From Hermodice carunculata (taxonomy: Eukaryota > Annelida > Polychaeta > Eunicida > Amphinomidae), in NCBI GenBank assembly GCA_964020975.1, contig OZ026612.1, positions 137,088,763-137,152,762 on the forward strand: 64,000 bases of DNA, in the 5' to 3' direction. The notes under the pieces were generated by a model that was given only the letters and a program-made list of their open reading frames with translations, was not told where the DNA came from and did no database searches. Made by a program: the position numbers and the translations under genes. This document shows, in pieces, positions 41,861-52,489 of the stretch; the first letter of the stretch is position 1, and every line of letters begins with the position of its first letter.

Positions 41861-41950
41861 TGTGTTATGGAATAGTTGTACATTGCCCTACCAATATGCT
41901 TTGAAGACACACACACTGATTTGCTATGCAGCAAATCATCTTTCCTAGTT

Positions 41951-43365
41951 AAACATCTGTAATCGAAAGCCTATCGCCAAAGTTTGCAAGTCCACATTTT
42001 ATCTATACCTTATGCAGGATAAAAACCGCAAAACTAGGTAAAACACCAGAGCCTACCAAACGCATTAATCTTGGTATTTCATAATGTTGAGATAGGGAAA
42101 TATAGTATTTTTGAGACTAAAACAAAACGTACATTTCGGAAGAAAACGTTTCAAACAGGAAAAGTTGCCATTTCTCAGAGGGGTTCAAGTTGACACATGA
42201 TATCAACTATTCACTCTTTTAACACATCTAGACCAAAAAGTTCTAAACATAAATACTTTCATAGGGATATTTTTAAAAAATAACAATGAAAAAATGGCAC
42301 CATCAATTTTGAAACTAGGATTACCTGGTTTCCCTCGTTTGATAGAAAGGCCTCCCCCAAGCCACCTAAAAAGAGATTCGTGCCATGACAACAGTGTTTC
42401 ACTATAAAGTGCTCTTTTTAAAAAAGCCAACACCCATGACATATTTTCAACTGTTTTAAACTTAAACAGACCAGACTTTTGTCAATTTTAAAAAACCAAT
42501 TATTGGCATATTGATCGCTGTAAACGCAAGTTGATTAGACTCTTAGGAGTACCGAAATCAGTAATGGTGATTTTTAATGACGATTATGAGAGCTACTGCG
42601 TTTCTGACTTATAATATGATTACATATATATTCCGGAAAATGCACGTTTTAAGCTTAGAAATGTTCAGATACAATTCATATGATGAAAATGTTGATGACG
42701 TACATGTAAGGTCATAACATTATTCAGGGAAAGTGTTCTACGTAGTTGGAAAACTTTACACAAAGCAACCTACCTGATCTGCAAGCAAATGCCGTTAGTT
42801 GTTTTACTTTTTCAGAGATGCTGTACTTGTCCAATAACCCTAATTGATCTGCAGTGCCGTTAATTTTATTTTTTTTCAAATTTTTTAAGAGATGTTGTAC
42901 TTGGCCAAACACAAGAACTTCTGACCGATAGTGAGACAGCCTTAAGCAGAACATTGACCACACAACACATTACATAATTGCAGAGAATAACGGATTTGTT
43001 AAAAACAAAAGTTGAATTCAGTAGTCTGTGGCTTGATCTGTTACCACTTATCTGCTCATTATGAACAATGTCTCTACGCTGCGAAACATAATTTCAGCCA
43101 TTTTGCATGACAGGCTGTTGGAAATTCCAAATGAAATCAAGGAACAGCATTTTATACATGTATCTAGAATTTGCTTTTGCTCCTGATGAAAATCACAAAT
43201 ACAAATTATGGTTGGTGAATTAGTCTTAAATGAGGACTAAATGCATTGTGTTTTTCTCTAGAAAATAACATTTCCCATTTGAAGTTCACAGATACTCATT
43301 TAGAAGTCCAGTAAAATGACCGATGTGACTCATCGAGGTTTGCTTGCTTAATGCGTTTTTTTTTT
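41951..43365. other. Unassigned stretch with a 72-bp tandem duplication
   Basis: 42776-42920 holds two diverged copies of a segment running TGATCTGCA, GCCGTTA, a T-rich run, AGAGATGYTGTACTTG and CCAA. The rest shows nothing recognisable. Confidence 0.4.
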
Positions 43366-43461
43366 CTTTTTTCTTTTTTTTTTTTTTAGCTTTTTCTTTT
43401 TTAGCTTTTTTTTTTAGTCAAGGGGGCTTTGGTCGAACCGTTTGACCCCCCCCCCCCCCCA
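43366..43461. repeat. T-rich and C-rich homopolymer tracts
   Basis: A T-rich tract with scattered C and AGC (about 43358-43415) is followed by a run of about 14 C (43447-43460). Confidence 0.9.
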
Positions 43462-46400
43462 ACGGCCTGACCCTTATGTTTTAAACAATGTGTCGTCATT
43501 TACACAAACCTTTTCCAAGTAGCAACAGTTCAACTGGTAAACCATGAGTCTACTCACAGCCAACAAACTCAAGATGAACATCTCTCTTTTCGCTTTGTAA
43601 TACGCACATCTTTTGGTTACTTGATGACGACAAACTATTCTATCCCTCCATTATACACGTCAAAAAGCTAATTATCAACGAAAGCGAAACAAGGCATCTC
43701 GTATGTTTGGGAAATAAGTTTGCCCCAAATATCTCCAGCCAGTCAAAGGTCAAGGACTGCGTCTGTGCACTGGGGCTCCAGGTGATCGTAGTGCAGAGTA
43801 CTGGTGAATAATATGCCTACCTGTCAGTAAGTGTAAGCTAGAGTGACGCTACAATTATGGTCTGTTTTTATCAGTTGAAACAACCCGAAAAGGGTCAAAT
43901 AAGACCAGTTGTTTACTCTCTCTTGTAACGTGCAACTTACGTTGCACACAGCTCTTTACCAATAAGGAGTTTAAATATGCACTGCAAATAATTAATTGCA
44001 AAATGTTCTTGTCGTTCTGTCCAAAATGGTTTACAACATTTTTCTACACAATTTGACATGCATGTAGGCACAATTTAGGGCTATTATACTCATAAAGCTA
44101 TATATCTGTTACCTACAGTTGCGTGCACATTTATCTTAATATTCACTACTTGCTGTTGAAGTCCATCGGTTTCCCATGTGTTGAGGACAGCGTAGGCAAA
44201 ATTTGTTTTCGACATGCGCACGTGGGTTTAACCCATTCTGTGCCGTTCAGTTGTCAGACTATGACCCAATTATATCATGCCTTTGGTAAAGACACACTAT
44301 GAGAATGATACAATATCAGTCAGGCACATGATGTGGTTTATAGGTCAATTTTCCCTAAGCGGGGTATAGTGGAGCCTCGGTCTGGTGTCCAGTGACCCAG
44401 CTTGTGACCCTGACTCAGGAAGGTTGGTCAGCGTCTGGTCATTTCTGATTTAGCTTCCCAACATGTAAACAACCACTTTTCTGAAGAGATTTTGACAATA
44501 TTGCCTTATATAAATGTATATGTATAAATTGAAGTTGCAGCAGGTGCCAATTTTAGTAATTACAGGGCAAAAACTAGAGGAAAAGTGGGTGAAATGCATA
44601 GATATTTGAGAATAAATGTTCTGTCATGCCATAAAGTCCAGTGGTCAAGTACGCTGGCATGTCCTTATACAGGAAATACAGATGTGCTATTGTAGGGTCA
44701 ACATTCCATACACATATGGTAAGGATTGGCATATCTGCTTCATGGGTCAAGTCTGCCTTTCCAACCATAAGCCTTGGCCACCAGGGAGATGTAATAGGAC
44801 TTCACAGATTTGACCACCGGTAGGGGGCGTGGTCAAAAAGTTGTCAATCTTCATTTTAGTTTTCTGTTGCAGCAAGGCTTGCTGATGGTGACCATGTTTC
44901 CTGGCACCTAAGGGCAATTAATTATCTACCACTTGACACCAGATTTATGGGTTTGGGGCGGACCGATCGCAGGGTAAGCTAATGTTTGACAGGTCTGGTT
45001 ATTCTCACAGTGAGACATGAGGGGGTGGGTTGACAGGCATTAATTCAAGTCAGATCAGTACAAAATTCCTGTTACCCCTATGCTCATTAAAGTGGACAGT
45101 CTGGGCAAGGCAGAAATGAAAGTTGGGTTAGTTCAATTGAATTTAGGAGGGGAGAAAAGACCTTAAAAGTAAGGCTTCTTCCCACGTGAAAATGGTCAAA
45201 AACAGGATGGATATACTAGTGCTGCCTGTGTCGTGTCTGAATATCTCAAATCATAGCAATGTGGAAATTATGGTTATTTGGTTCATCCCTGCAAAATTAA
45301 TTTACCATTGAGGGACTTATGTTCTACCGAGGGCCAAGAAAGGTAAATACATTTTGACTTGTACGTAGAAATTGCTATGGAATGTTGGGGGTACCCTTGA
45401 TCAAGGGATGCACCATTGTTTGATTTTAGCCCATATATGTTATGCAGACCTAAATGTTTATATCCAGACTGACCAGCAGGTTATGTAGATAGGATATACA
45501 ATGAAATTGGAATAATTGTTTATTCAAAAACTTTAATATGGCCATCTAAATGTAAAATGGACTTGAGTTATTTGAAATGCCTCCATGCCGCCATGTTGGA
45601 TCATGACGTCACACAATAACTCGCTTCTATTGGCTAACAGCATATGAGTCCGAGGCATGGAAATAAGTGTATGGGCAGCATTAGCTATGGTGTGGGTGAC
45701 TGTATTGTTACTGCACAATTCTCCCTTTTGTTCAAACGTCAGATGGCTGTGCTCAGCCAACATTTTAACGCAACAAAATATAACACAATAGTTTACACAT
45801 ACCGTCTTTTAAACAATTTGGGAACAGCGCCATGCCTCAAATGAATCTCTTTAGTGGATAAAAGATGGAAGACACGTGTAGCTAATATCTTGACAAATTT
45901 TGTCACAAAAACCACTACGTTAGTTTAGTTTAAATACATTTTATTGTCCTAGCACTTTTCTCTACAAGCAACTTACGGTGTTAAAATTAGGGCATGACCA
46001 ACATGATCAAACAACATAGGCCCTAATGCTGATAACCACGGTGTCATTGGCCATGACAATGAACAGGACGTCACTCAACAGAAAATTCTCTATGCAGTGA
46101 CACATAAGGAGCCATCAAAATCTGTTAAACAATATCAAATAAGTAAAGATTTTTTCTTTCTGTTTTGAAATTTTCATATTGCTAGATTTTATGTGGTTGA
46201 ATTATAAGAACGACTGCTGAAACCATGGTTGAATTTGTGTGCATGCAGTGTTAAGACTGGTTGTAGGACAACGGCGTCACTATTCACTCTCATATTGAAC
46301 GTTAACGCGTTGTGTAGTCGGAAAAACCTTATACTTATAATCTATAGAAAATTTACCATTGGATGTCACAAGTGTTGTCTAAAATTGCTATCAAATGCTG

Positions 46401-46462
46401 TATTTCGTTTCTCACATACTTATATGTTTGACAGGAATTGGAAAATAACATGACTCGTACGA
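43462..46462. other. Unassigned 3-kb stretch
   Basis: No coding-like frame with recognisable domain. At about 45940-45965, on the minus strand, AATAAAATGTATTTAAACT could be a retroelement or transcript 3' end. Nothing else was supported. Confidence 0.4.
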
Positions 46463-47276
46463 AGCCCCAGAGGGGACACGAGAGGAAAAAAATTGTTTCG
46501 TTCCCATTCAACAATTAATTTGTTCCCTAGCAATATTAGTGCGTGAGAACGAAGTTTAAAAAAAACAAAAAAACACACACACACAATGAACAGGTACCTC
46601 TTGGGCCCCAGAGGTGATATAGAAGAAATTTTGTTCCTTTCGTTACCTTGCAATGATTATTTCGTTCCCTTGCAATATTATTTTGTTCCCTAGCAATCAT
46701 AAATTGTTCCCTCCCAATATTGTTTGGTTCCATCGAAATAATCATTTTGTTCCCTCGCAATAATTATTTCGTTCCCCCTCAATATCATTTCATTCCATCG
46801 TAATAATATATCTTCCCTTGCAATATGATGTCGTTCACTGGCAACACTATTTCGAAGGAACGATATTATTGCGAGGAAACGAAATAATATTGTAAGGAAA
46901 CGAAATCATTATTGCGATGGAACGCAATATTATTACGAGGGCACGAGGAAAAATTATTTTTCTTCCATGTCCCCTCTGGGGCTCTACATTTAGTCAGCCA
47001 AGGGACATAATTTAAGTTTTTCGTATTGCGAGGGAACGAAATAATTGTTTTGAAAGACCATATTATTGCGAAGGAATGAAATGTGATAATAAAAAAACAC
47101 GAGTGTGAGTGCTTAGCCGTAAATTCTGCATGGCACGAGCGTACCGGTGGAGCGGAAGGATACACGAGATGCAGCCCGCCGCATCTCGTGTATCCTTTCG
47201 CTTCACCGGTACGCTCGTGCCATGCAGAATTTATGGCCAGAATTCTATATTTCTCTCATGTCCCCGCCGGGCCTCC
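46463..47276. mobile_element. Composite foldback element built of 21-22-bp units
   Basis: The left end AGCCCCAGAGGGGACACGAG (46463) is inverted at 46964-46983 (complement AGCCCCAGAGGGGACATGGA). A weaker inverted copy lies at 47252-47276. A further direct copy with GGGCCCCAGAGGTGATA is at about 46599. Between the ends run about 11 units of the type TTCGTTCCCTCGCAATAATT (46640-46850, spacing 21-22 bp). At about 46853 orientation reverses, to ATTATTGCGAGGAAACGAAA-like units (to about 46945, two more at 47017-47080). Terminal inverted repeats that are themselves tandem arrays are the hallmark of foldback elements. No coding capacity. Confidence 0.75.
47120..47233. repeat. 53-bp-arm hairpin
   Basis: Arms 47120-47172 and 47181-47233, with loop AGCCCGCC. 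They pair at 51 of 53 positions. The two exceptions are G:T, so an RNA copy would be fully paired using two G-U wobbles. The arms contain GCATGGCACGAGCGTACCGG. It could be a small MITE or a precursor-like hairpin. There is no evidence of expression. Confidence 0.9.
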
Positions 47277-48030
47277 GTAGCCTCAGAGAAACGGATACGT
47301 GCATGCAGCGGGTACGGACACTTTAACTTGGTCTGTGCGGCTCCCAGCGCCTGCAGTATACCTGCACACACTTTTAGACCATTTCTCACATGTCATATCA
47401 ATGTCGTGCGAGTTAAACTATACAACCCTGTCATTTGGTAACATTTTCAAAAATTGTCAACAGCAGCTTTGTTATAATTCTATACTAATCTGGTGAAGGC
47501 ATGAGCTTTCTCAAAATGGTCTGAATGAAGGAATGACTTCATTATTTTTCAATGGAATGCATATAGATATAGGCCCTACACGAAAACATCTAGTCCCGGC
47601 ATCTAGTGTGGTTTGAACTACTTGGTAGGCCTAGATATCCTGAAATTAGCAGTGCTAAACAATTATAACGGGCGAAAGAAAATAACCTCAACCGTGGATG
47701 TTGCAAAAACCAAACGGTTAGCACCATAGAAGGTTCCAGCAAGAACTGGCCTTTGTTTCAGGGGCAATATCTATTTTACTCTGAGGCAATCGCAAATTGT
47801 ATTCTCTTGGAGATATTTGAACCGGAAAGATTATGAATAATTTTCTATGTTTGTATATAAGCTTCAGATTTCACCTGTATTGAGGTAGCATTGTTTGAAT
47901 ATCAACATGATTGTAAAGTCATTCGCCGTCACGTGTGCCACTGAAAACGAACTGTTATACTTATAGATGTCATCAGTGAATTTACATGAAGCTAAACGAG
48001 TCGAGCTTAGGCCTACGCACCACTTGGCTA
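47277..48030. other. Unassigned spacer between two foldback elements
   Basis: GC-richer up to about 47360, otherwise nothing recognised. Confidence 0.4.
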
Positions 48031-49678
48031 ATAGCGAGCGGAGCGAGCTCTATATATAACACATCAAATTTCTTTTTGAAAAGTAAGGTGATTCATCAAT
48101 ACAAGCCTACAGTCTTTACAACTTAAAAAACATGGTCACATCCAAATTATCATCATTATCAACCTTCAGTAGCTGCCCAGCACAGTGTTTGGGAACCCAC
48201 TCACGTCGATCATTGATTCACATTAAGTTCTCTTATTCGCTGTATTTGGCATCGGTATTTTTCCCAGATTTAACATCATTTGGGTGAATTTTCACCGATT
48301 ATCGCCATTTTTTCTTCCATGGAATTTAAAACTTCCTGTTAGCTTGGTAACAACTGCGCATGGCACAAGTTTCAGAATGCCAATCACAATGTGACGTAGC
48401 TATCTATAGGGGTGGCTTCTGCATATAGATCATGACGTCGAGGCCTCAAACGGGCATGTTGCCAATGAACGCTCAGATTTGGTGTTGTCGCACAAGATTC
48501 CAACAATCACTCTTCGTACCCATTGCGTCTCTGCCACAGGTTACGACACCACGAATGGGGATATATAGATCTAGGGCACAGTACCTAAATTTGTGGAACA
48601 GTGTCTAACAAAAAGAAAGGGTAACGTCAGACCTATTCATTCAGCTACTTAAGGACCTTGAGAAGGTACTACGGCCTCGCCCCTCTAGACTGGTTTAGAA
48701 GTTGGCCGCTAGAGGGACCTAGTGACCAGGTGCTACTTGTAATGCCTGATCCACCGACGTTATTGTCGATACTTGGTAATGTTGACGTTTGCATCTTAGG
48801 CTATGCCTACAACATATTTAGTATAAATGTTCCGCTCGCTACTATGCCTAGGTTGAACCTACTTCCATGTCAATATGGAAGTAGGTTCAACCTTCTATAA
48901 TAACCTAAAATGCGAACGTCACATTACCAAGTTTCGACAATAACGTCGGTGATCAGGCAGTAGCACCTGGTCGCTAGGTCCCCCTAGTGGCCATTTACTA
49001 AACCAGTCTAGAGGGGTCAGGCCGTAGTACCTTGAGTAGCTGAATTATACGGTCTGTCGTATAGCCTTTCTCTTTGTTAGACACTGTTCCCCAAATTTAT
49101 AAGTACTGTGCCCAAAATTTCTATATCCCCAATGAACTAGTGTCGTAGCCTGTGGCAGAGACGTAGTGGGTACGAACAGTGATTGTTGGAACTCACGCAA
49201 CAACACCAAATCTGAGCGTTCATTGGCAACATGCCTTTTTGGGGACCCCTACGTTGTGACCTACATGCAAAAAGCCACCGCTAAATAGCTGCGTCACACA
49301 GTGATTGGCATTCTGAAACTTTTGCCACGCGCAATTGTTACCAGGCTAACCGGAAGTTTTAAATTCCATGGAAGAAAAAAATGGCGATAATCGAAAAAAA
49401 TTGGGTCCTCGGATGAACAAAAATTCACCCAAATGATGTTAAATATGGCAAAATTAGATGCCAAATACAGCGTATAAGAGAACGTAATGTGAATCAATGA
49501 TGCACGTTAATGGGTTCCCAAACACTGCCCTGGGCAGCTACTTCAGGTTGATCATGATGATAATTTGGATGTGACCACGTTTTTTAAGTTGTATAGACTG
49601 TAGGTTTGGATTGATGAATTACCTTACTTTTTAAAACTTTTCATGTGTTATATATAAAGAGCTCCCTCCGCTCGCTAT
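48031..49678. mobile_element. Giant palindromic DNA element, 1.65 kb, TA-flanked
   Basis: Two inverted arms, 48031-48868 and 48875-49678, meet at a 6-nt loop (GTCAAT). The innermost 19 bp (AGGTTGAACCTACTTCCAT) pair perfectly. The outer ends carry ATAGCGAGCGGAG and its complement. TA borders both sides (48029-48030, 49679-49680). Along the arms the match is close (roughly 85 to 90 percent by eye), including CACATCCAAATTATCATCAT/ATGATGATAATTTGGATGTG. The left arm has about 50 bp extra near the centre. There is no transposase, and frames inside are side effects of the palindrome. A nonautonomous foldback or MITE-like element. Confidence 0.85.
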
Positions 49679-50436
49679 TATAAGGCCTAGATGCATTAAT
49701 TCATGTGAAACAAAGTTTGATTTAGGCCCCATTATTTTGGTAAAATGGTGTTTCTCTATGCTCCTAGAATGGTGTGTGCTGGCACCCAAGTAGGCCTATC
49801 TCTTGGATGGGTTTTCGAAGTTAATCATGCAAAATGACAACATCCTCTGGGCAGCTAACGGCGGAAAAGTCACAGAGGCTTAGGGGGTGTAGCAGCCTAT
49901 GTCTAAATCAGGCCCTTTCATTTAGGGCTTTGTCATAGAACAGTCCTTCTGCTGCCTTGTTTTGTCTCAAACGTCCATATAGAGTAAACAGCGCGTCTAT
50001 CGTGCATGCTAGGGGGCCGCAAGAAGCTGGGCGTTGCTTCCCTTGCCCCCTCTCCCTCTGCTGCACACTGAACCTTCGGTTCAGGCCGGCATTTCCAGAC
50101 AAGATGGGACAAAACAAAGCAATATCACCAATGTTACTTCCAGTGTAAAATCAAACATGTAAAGGGATTAATTTGCACACATGCCCTACACTGAGTACCG
50201 CAGGTGTGTTGTAATATCAACTATAAAACAAAGGGGCCCATGTTTGATAATGCAGTAGAAGTTTTACTTCTGCGACAAGTTGATCTGGAATGATGGAGCC
50301 TGATTAAATCGCTTTTGGGAGCCGCTGCCCCGAGTCTATTGCTCCCTCTGGTGTTAAGCAAATCAGGATATTAACTTAAGATGATGTTTTTTGGTATCTT
50401 AATTGTGTACTAACGACACTGTATTTTTTTATTCAT
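49679..50436. other. Unassigned stretch
   Basis: Frames of 63-69 codons exist on both strands at 49908-50148 in a GC-richer patch, with no recognised domain. Confidence 0.35.
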
Positions 50437-50443
50437 TGCAGTA

Positions 50444-50715
50444 GATTGTACAGTTCAAATCCTTACTCCATATATTTTTGTGCTGAAAGATATCACAGGA
50501 ATGTTCAGATCGTTCAGCCTTTGCACGGACTTAGCCTAATTTCTCTGAACCAATTCAGAGCAAAGCAAATGACAGGTCCAAGTGGCCTGTTGGATGATAA
50601 TTTTAAGCTGTTTGCAATTTCTGCGCCAATTGTATTTGATTACATTCATGTTGTTTTCAGGGGTTCAGTCTTGCCATGCTTGAACTCGAATATTGCGCTA
50701 GCATGCACTGGGTGA
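50444..50715 (+). CDS. Unrecognised frame with a splice-acceptor-like start
   Basis: A pyrimidine tract with TTCATTGCAG ends at 50443. From there a frame stays open to the TGA at 50713-50715 (about 90 codons). It starts RLYSSNPYSIYFCAERYHRN, with NQFRAKQMTGPSGLLDDNFK further on. A second acceptor-like TTGTTTTCAG lies inside it (50659). No family is recognised. It may be a terminal exon or chance. Confidence 0.2.
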
Positions 50716-50950
50716 ATTGATCAAATGGAAGGCCGCCTTTTTGTTTTTAGTTCGGCACAACCAAGGCCAGTCAATAGATTCTCAATGGGAAAGTCCGTGG
50801 CTTTGTATTTGTGAGCCTAAATAGCATATTATAAGTTTTTGATAGTGTGTAGTACAAGAAAAAAACATACTTCACAAAGCAATCTTTATATGTATTATAA
50901 GCAAACTGTTTCCCTGATTTCAAACGGAACTTGATCTTAAAACTCATGCA

Positions 50951-51097
50951 CTGTAAACAAAAACCAAAAAAAAAAAAACAAAAACAAAAACAAACCAAAC
51001 AAAATACAAAAAACAAAAAACAAAACAAACAAAAAACAAAACAAACAAACCAAAAAAAAAAAAAAAAAAAACTTAAAAAAAAAAAAAAAAAAAAAAC
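50951..51097. repeat. A-rich low-complexity tract
   Basis: Runs of A with spaced C (CAAAAA, CAAAC), then almost pure A from 51051. It resembles 21483-21845 in style. Confidence 0.95.
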
Positions 51098-51198
51098 CTT
51101 TAGAACATATGATTCTATGACTTTAAAGTGCCGTAAACTGGTCTAAAAGAAGTGTTTAGGCCATCTCAAATACACTGAAATATCATTCTGGATGTGTT

Positions 51199-51522
51199 TT
51201 GTCTGAGAAAGAGTTAATGATGTACATTAATGAGAAGTCATCCCCAGATTTCAAAGGTGTACAAATTGTGCAACTTAAAAAAATATATAAGAGGCAACAA
51301 ATAGATAAGAGGAACATGCAAACCAGGAATATGGAATGTCAAAGTATTTTTGTATTGATCAAACAAACATCTTATGTTGCAGCAGATGATGTGACAGAAA
51401 AACACTTTTGTACAATAAGTGGGGCTCGGGGTCGCATCCAGAACAATACTGAAACAGGCTTGTTTTTCACTCAGTATTATGAGATGAATGAAAAAATAGT
51501 TTCAATGTATGTCATCGATTAG
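51199..51522 (+). other. Unrecognised 107-codon frame
   Basis: The frame is open from 51199 to a TAG at 51520-51522. It includes DVTEKHFCTISGARGRIQNN in its second half. It follows an A-rich tract that could be a retroposed poly(A) tail. Codon use is not clearly coding. It could be a chance frame. Confidence 0.15.
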
Positions 51523-51892
51523 CTGTTAAAATCTAGACTTATTAGGCATAAAGTTAACGTCATTTTTTCTGCAAAAATTGACTGAGACTATACTGAATCC
51601 ATACTGTGTGTGTCTAGGATGAGCAGATACATTGAATTTTACAATGGTTTATCCCTTTATCTGAGTTTCATTTTCGTGAATATTTTAAAATGTAAATATA
51701 CGTATTTATAATTTTCTGATATGAATCTTTATTTTTTTTGATAAAAAAGCATGCATTGTTTACGTCTACAGTGTATAAAACGAATTGACTGAGAACGTCC
51801 TGCATAGCAAGAAGGTCTCAGGTTGTAAACTGGCTGAGACATCAAAGAGCAAGGAGCATGCAGGTGCAAAAAAACGTATCATTTGCTACCTC

Positions 51893-51918
51893 TATCTGTC
51901 TGTCTGTCTGTCTGTCTC
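51893..51918. repeat. Short (TGTC)n microsatellite
   Basis: About six TGTC units. Confidence 0.9.
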
Positions 51919-51979
51919 TCATCATATATATAAATATGTAATTGAGGGTGGGTAATCTCACTGCTCGGCGCATGTTCAC

Positions 51980-52030
51980 TGACGCCGGATTGAACCGAGT
52001 TCAACTAAAAGCTGTACCACTGCACATGAT
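51980..52030 (-). repeat. tRNA-like Pol III box pair (candidate SINE)
   Basis: On the minus strand GTGCAGTGGTACAGC (52025-52011) resembles an A-box. CGGTTCAATCCGG (51997-51985) is a very good B-box. They are only about 28 bp apart, too close for an intact tRNA, so an internal deletion or chance is likely. On the same strand a (GACA)n tail-like array lies about 70 bp further on (51918-51893), as at some SINE ends. Confidence 0.3.
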
Positions 52031-52329
52031 TATGCAGGTGTTCTTCTGGTGCATCCTAAACTAAGGGGACCATATGTCGTGTAAATGTACACGGAGAACT
52101 TACAAGAGTACAGTCGTCCGTTTTTGCTATTGTAAGAATTCGGCAAACTGGTGAAGCAGATGCGCATCTGTCGCCCCAAATGATTTTGTTCCTTCTCTAT
52201 ACTCTGGTGCCCAAACGGCGACACGGTTCCAGGATTATTTTACTCGCTGTGTCGCAGGTGAGGCGAGTTCCCAGAAGTCACTCCACTGGTGCATATCTGC
52301 CTTGCTGTGGGTGATGAATATTGCATGTA
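52031..52329. other. Unassigned spacer
   Basis: A donor-like CGCAG/GTGAGG occurs at about 52250-52260, with no matching exon recognised. Confidence 0.35.
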
Positions 52330-52489
52330 CAGTTGGATCTCCCTATTAAGACCACCCAAGGGACTGAAACAGTGGTATTAATAGGGAGTGGTCTTAATGG
52401 GGATATAATTGAAAAAAGCAAAAATGGGTCTGTTAACTGGTGGTCTTAATATAGAAATGGTCTCTTTATGGAGGTGGTAGATTCTACTG
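52330..52489. mobile_element. pogo/Tigger-like MITE, 160 bp
   Basis: The left end CAGTTGGATCTCCCTATTAA and the right end (complement CAGTAGAATCTACC) are inverted, with TA on both sides (52328-52329, 52490-52491). Inside, CTATTAAGACCACC recurs as TATTAAGACCACC on the other strand, with GGTCTTAAT at 52391 and 52442. This style, CAGTxGAxxCTC..TATTAAG, is typical of pogo/Tigger nonautonomous elements. There is no coding capacity. Confidence 0.8.

Larger units (their letters stand above)
38273..41950. mobile_element. Large foldback element (3.7 kb) with satellite-bearing arms
   Basis: Outer ends are inverted copies: AACTAGAAAAGATGATTTGC at the left matches the complement of the right end (to 41950). 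The match continues for about 75 bp through GTGTGTCTTCAAAGC and ATTGGTA. Further in, the arms carry ~150-bp satellite units in opposite orientation (39381-39885 and 41335-41860). Inside these come GGAGTTTCTAT...GAGAAAAGTG..GG and GAAAGTGTGTGTTGACACAC (about 39924-40030, partner about 41270-41085). Innermost are ATTGGTAAAGATTATTTGTA through GACCGAGCGGAAGGA (40206-40376, partner 40735-40576). A loop of about 177 bp (40388-40564) separates them. Arms are 2.1 and 1.4 kb. The left holds extra sequence. No target duplication or coding frame was found. The build recalls Drosophila foldback elements. Confidence 0.8.

Noticed and set aside
48658-48900. 80-codon frame at the palindrome centre
   Set aside because: Lies across the hairpin tip and is an accident of the inverted repeat.
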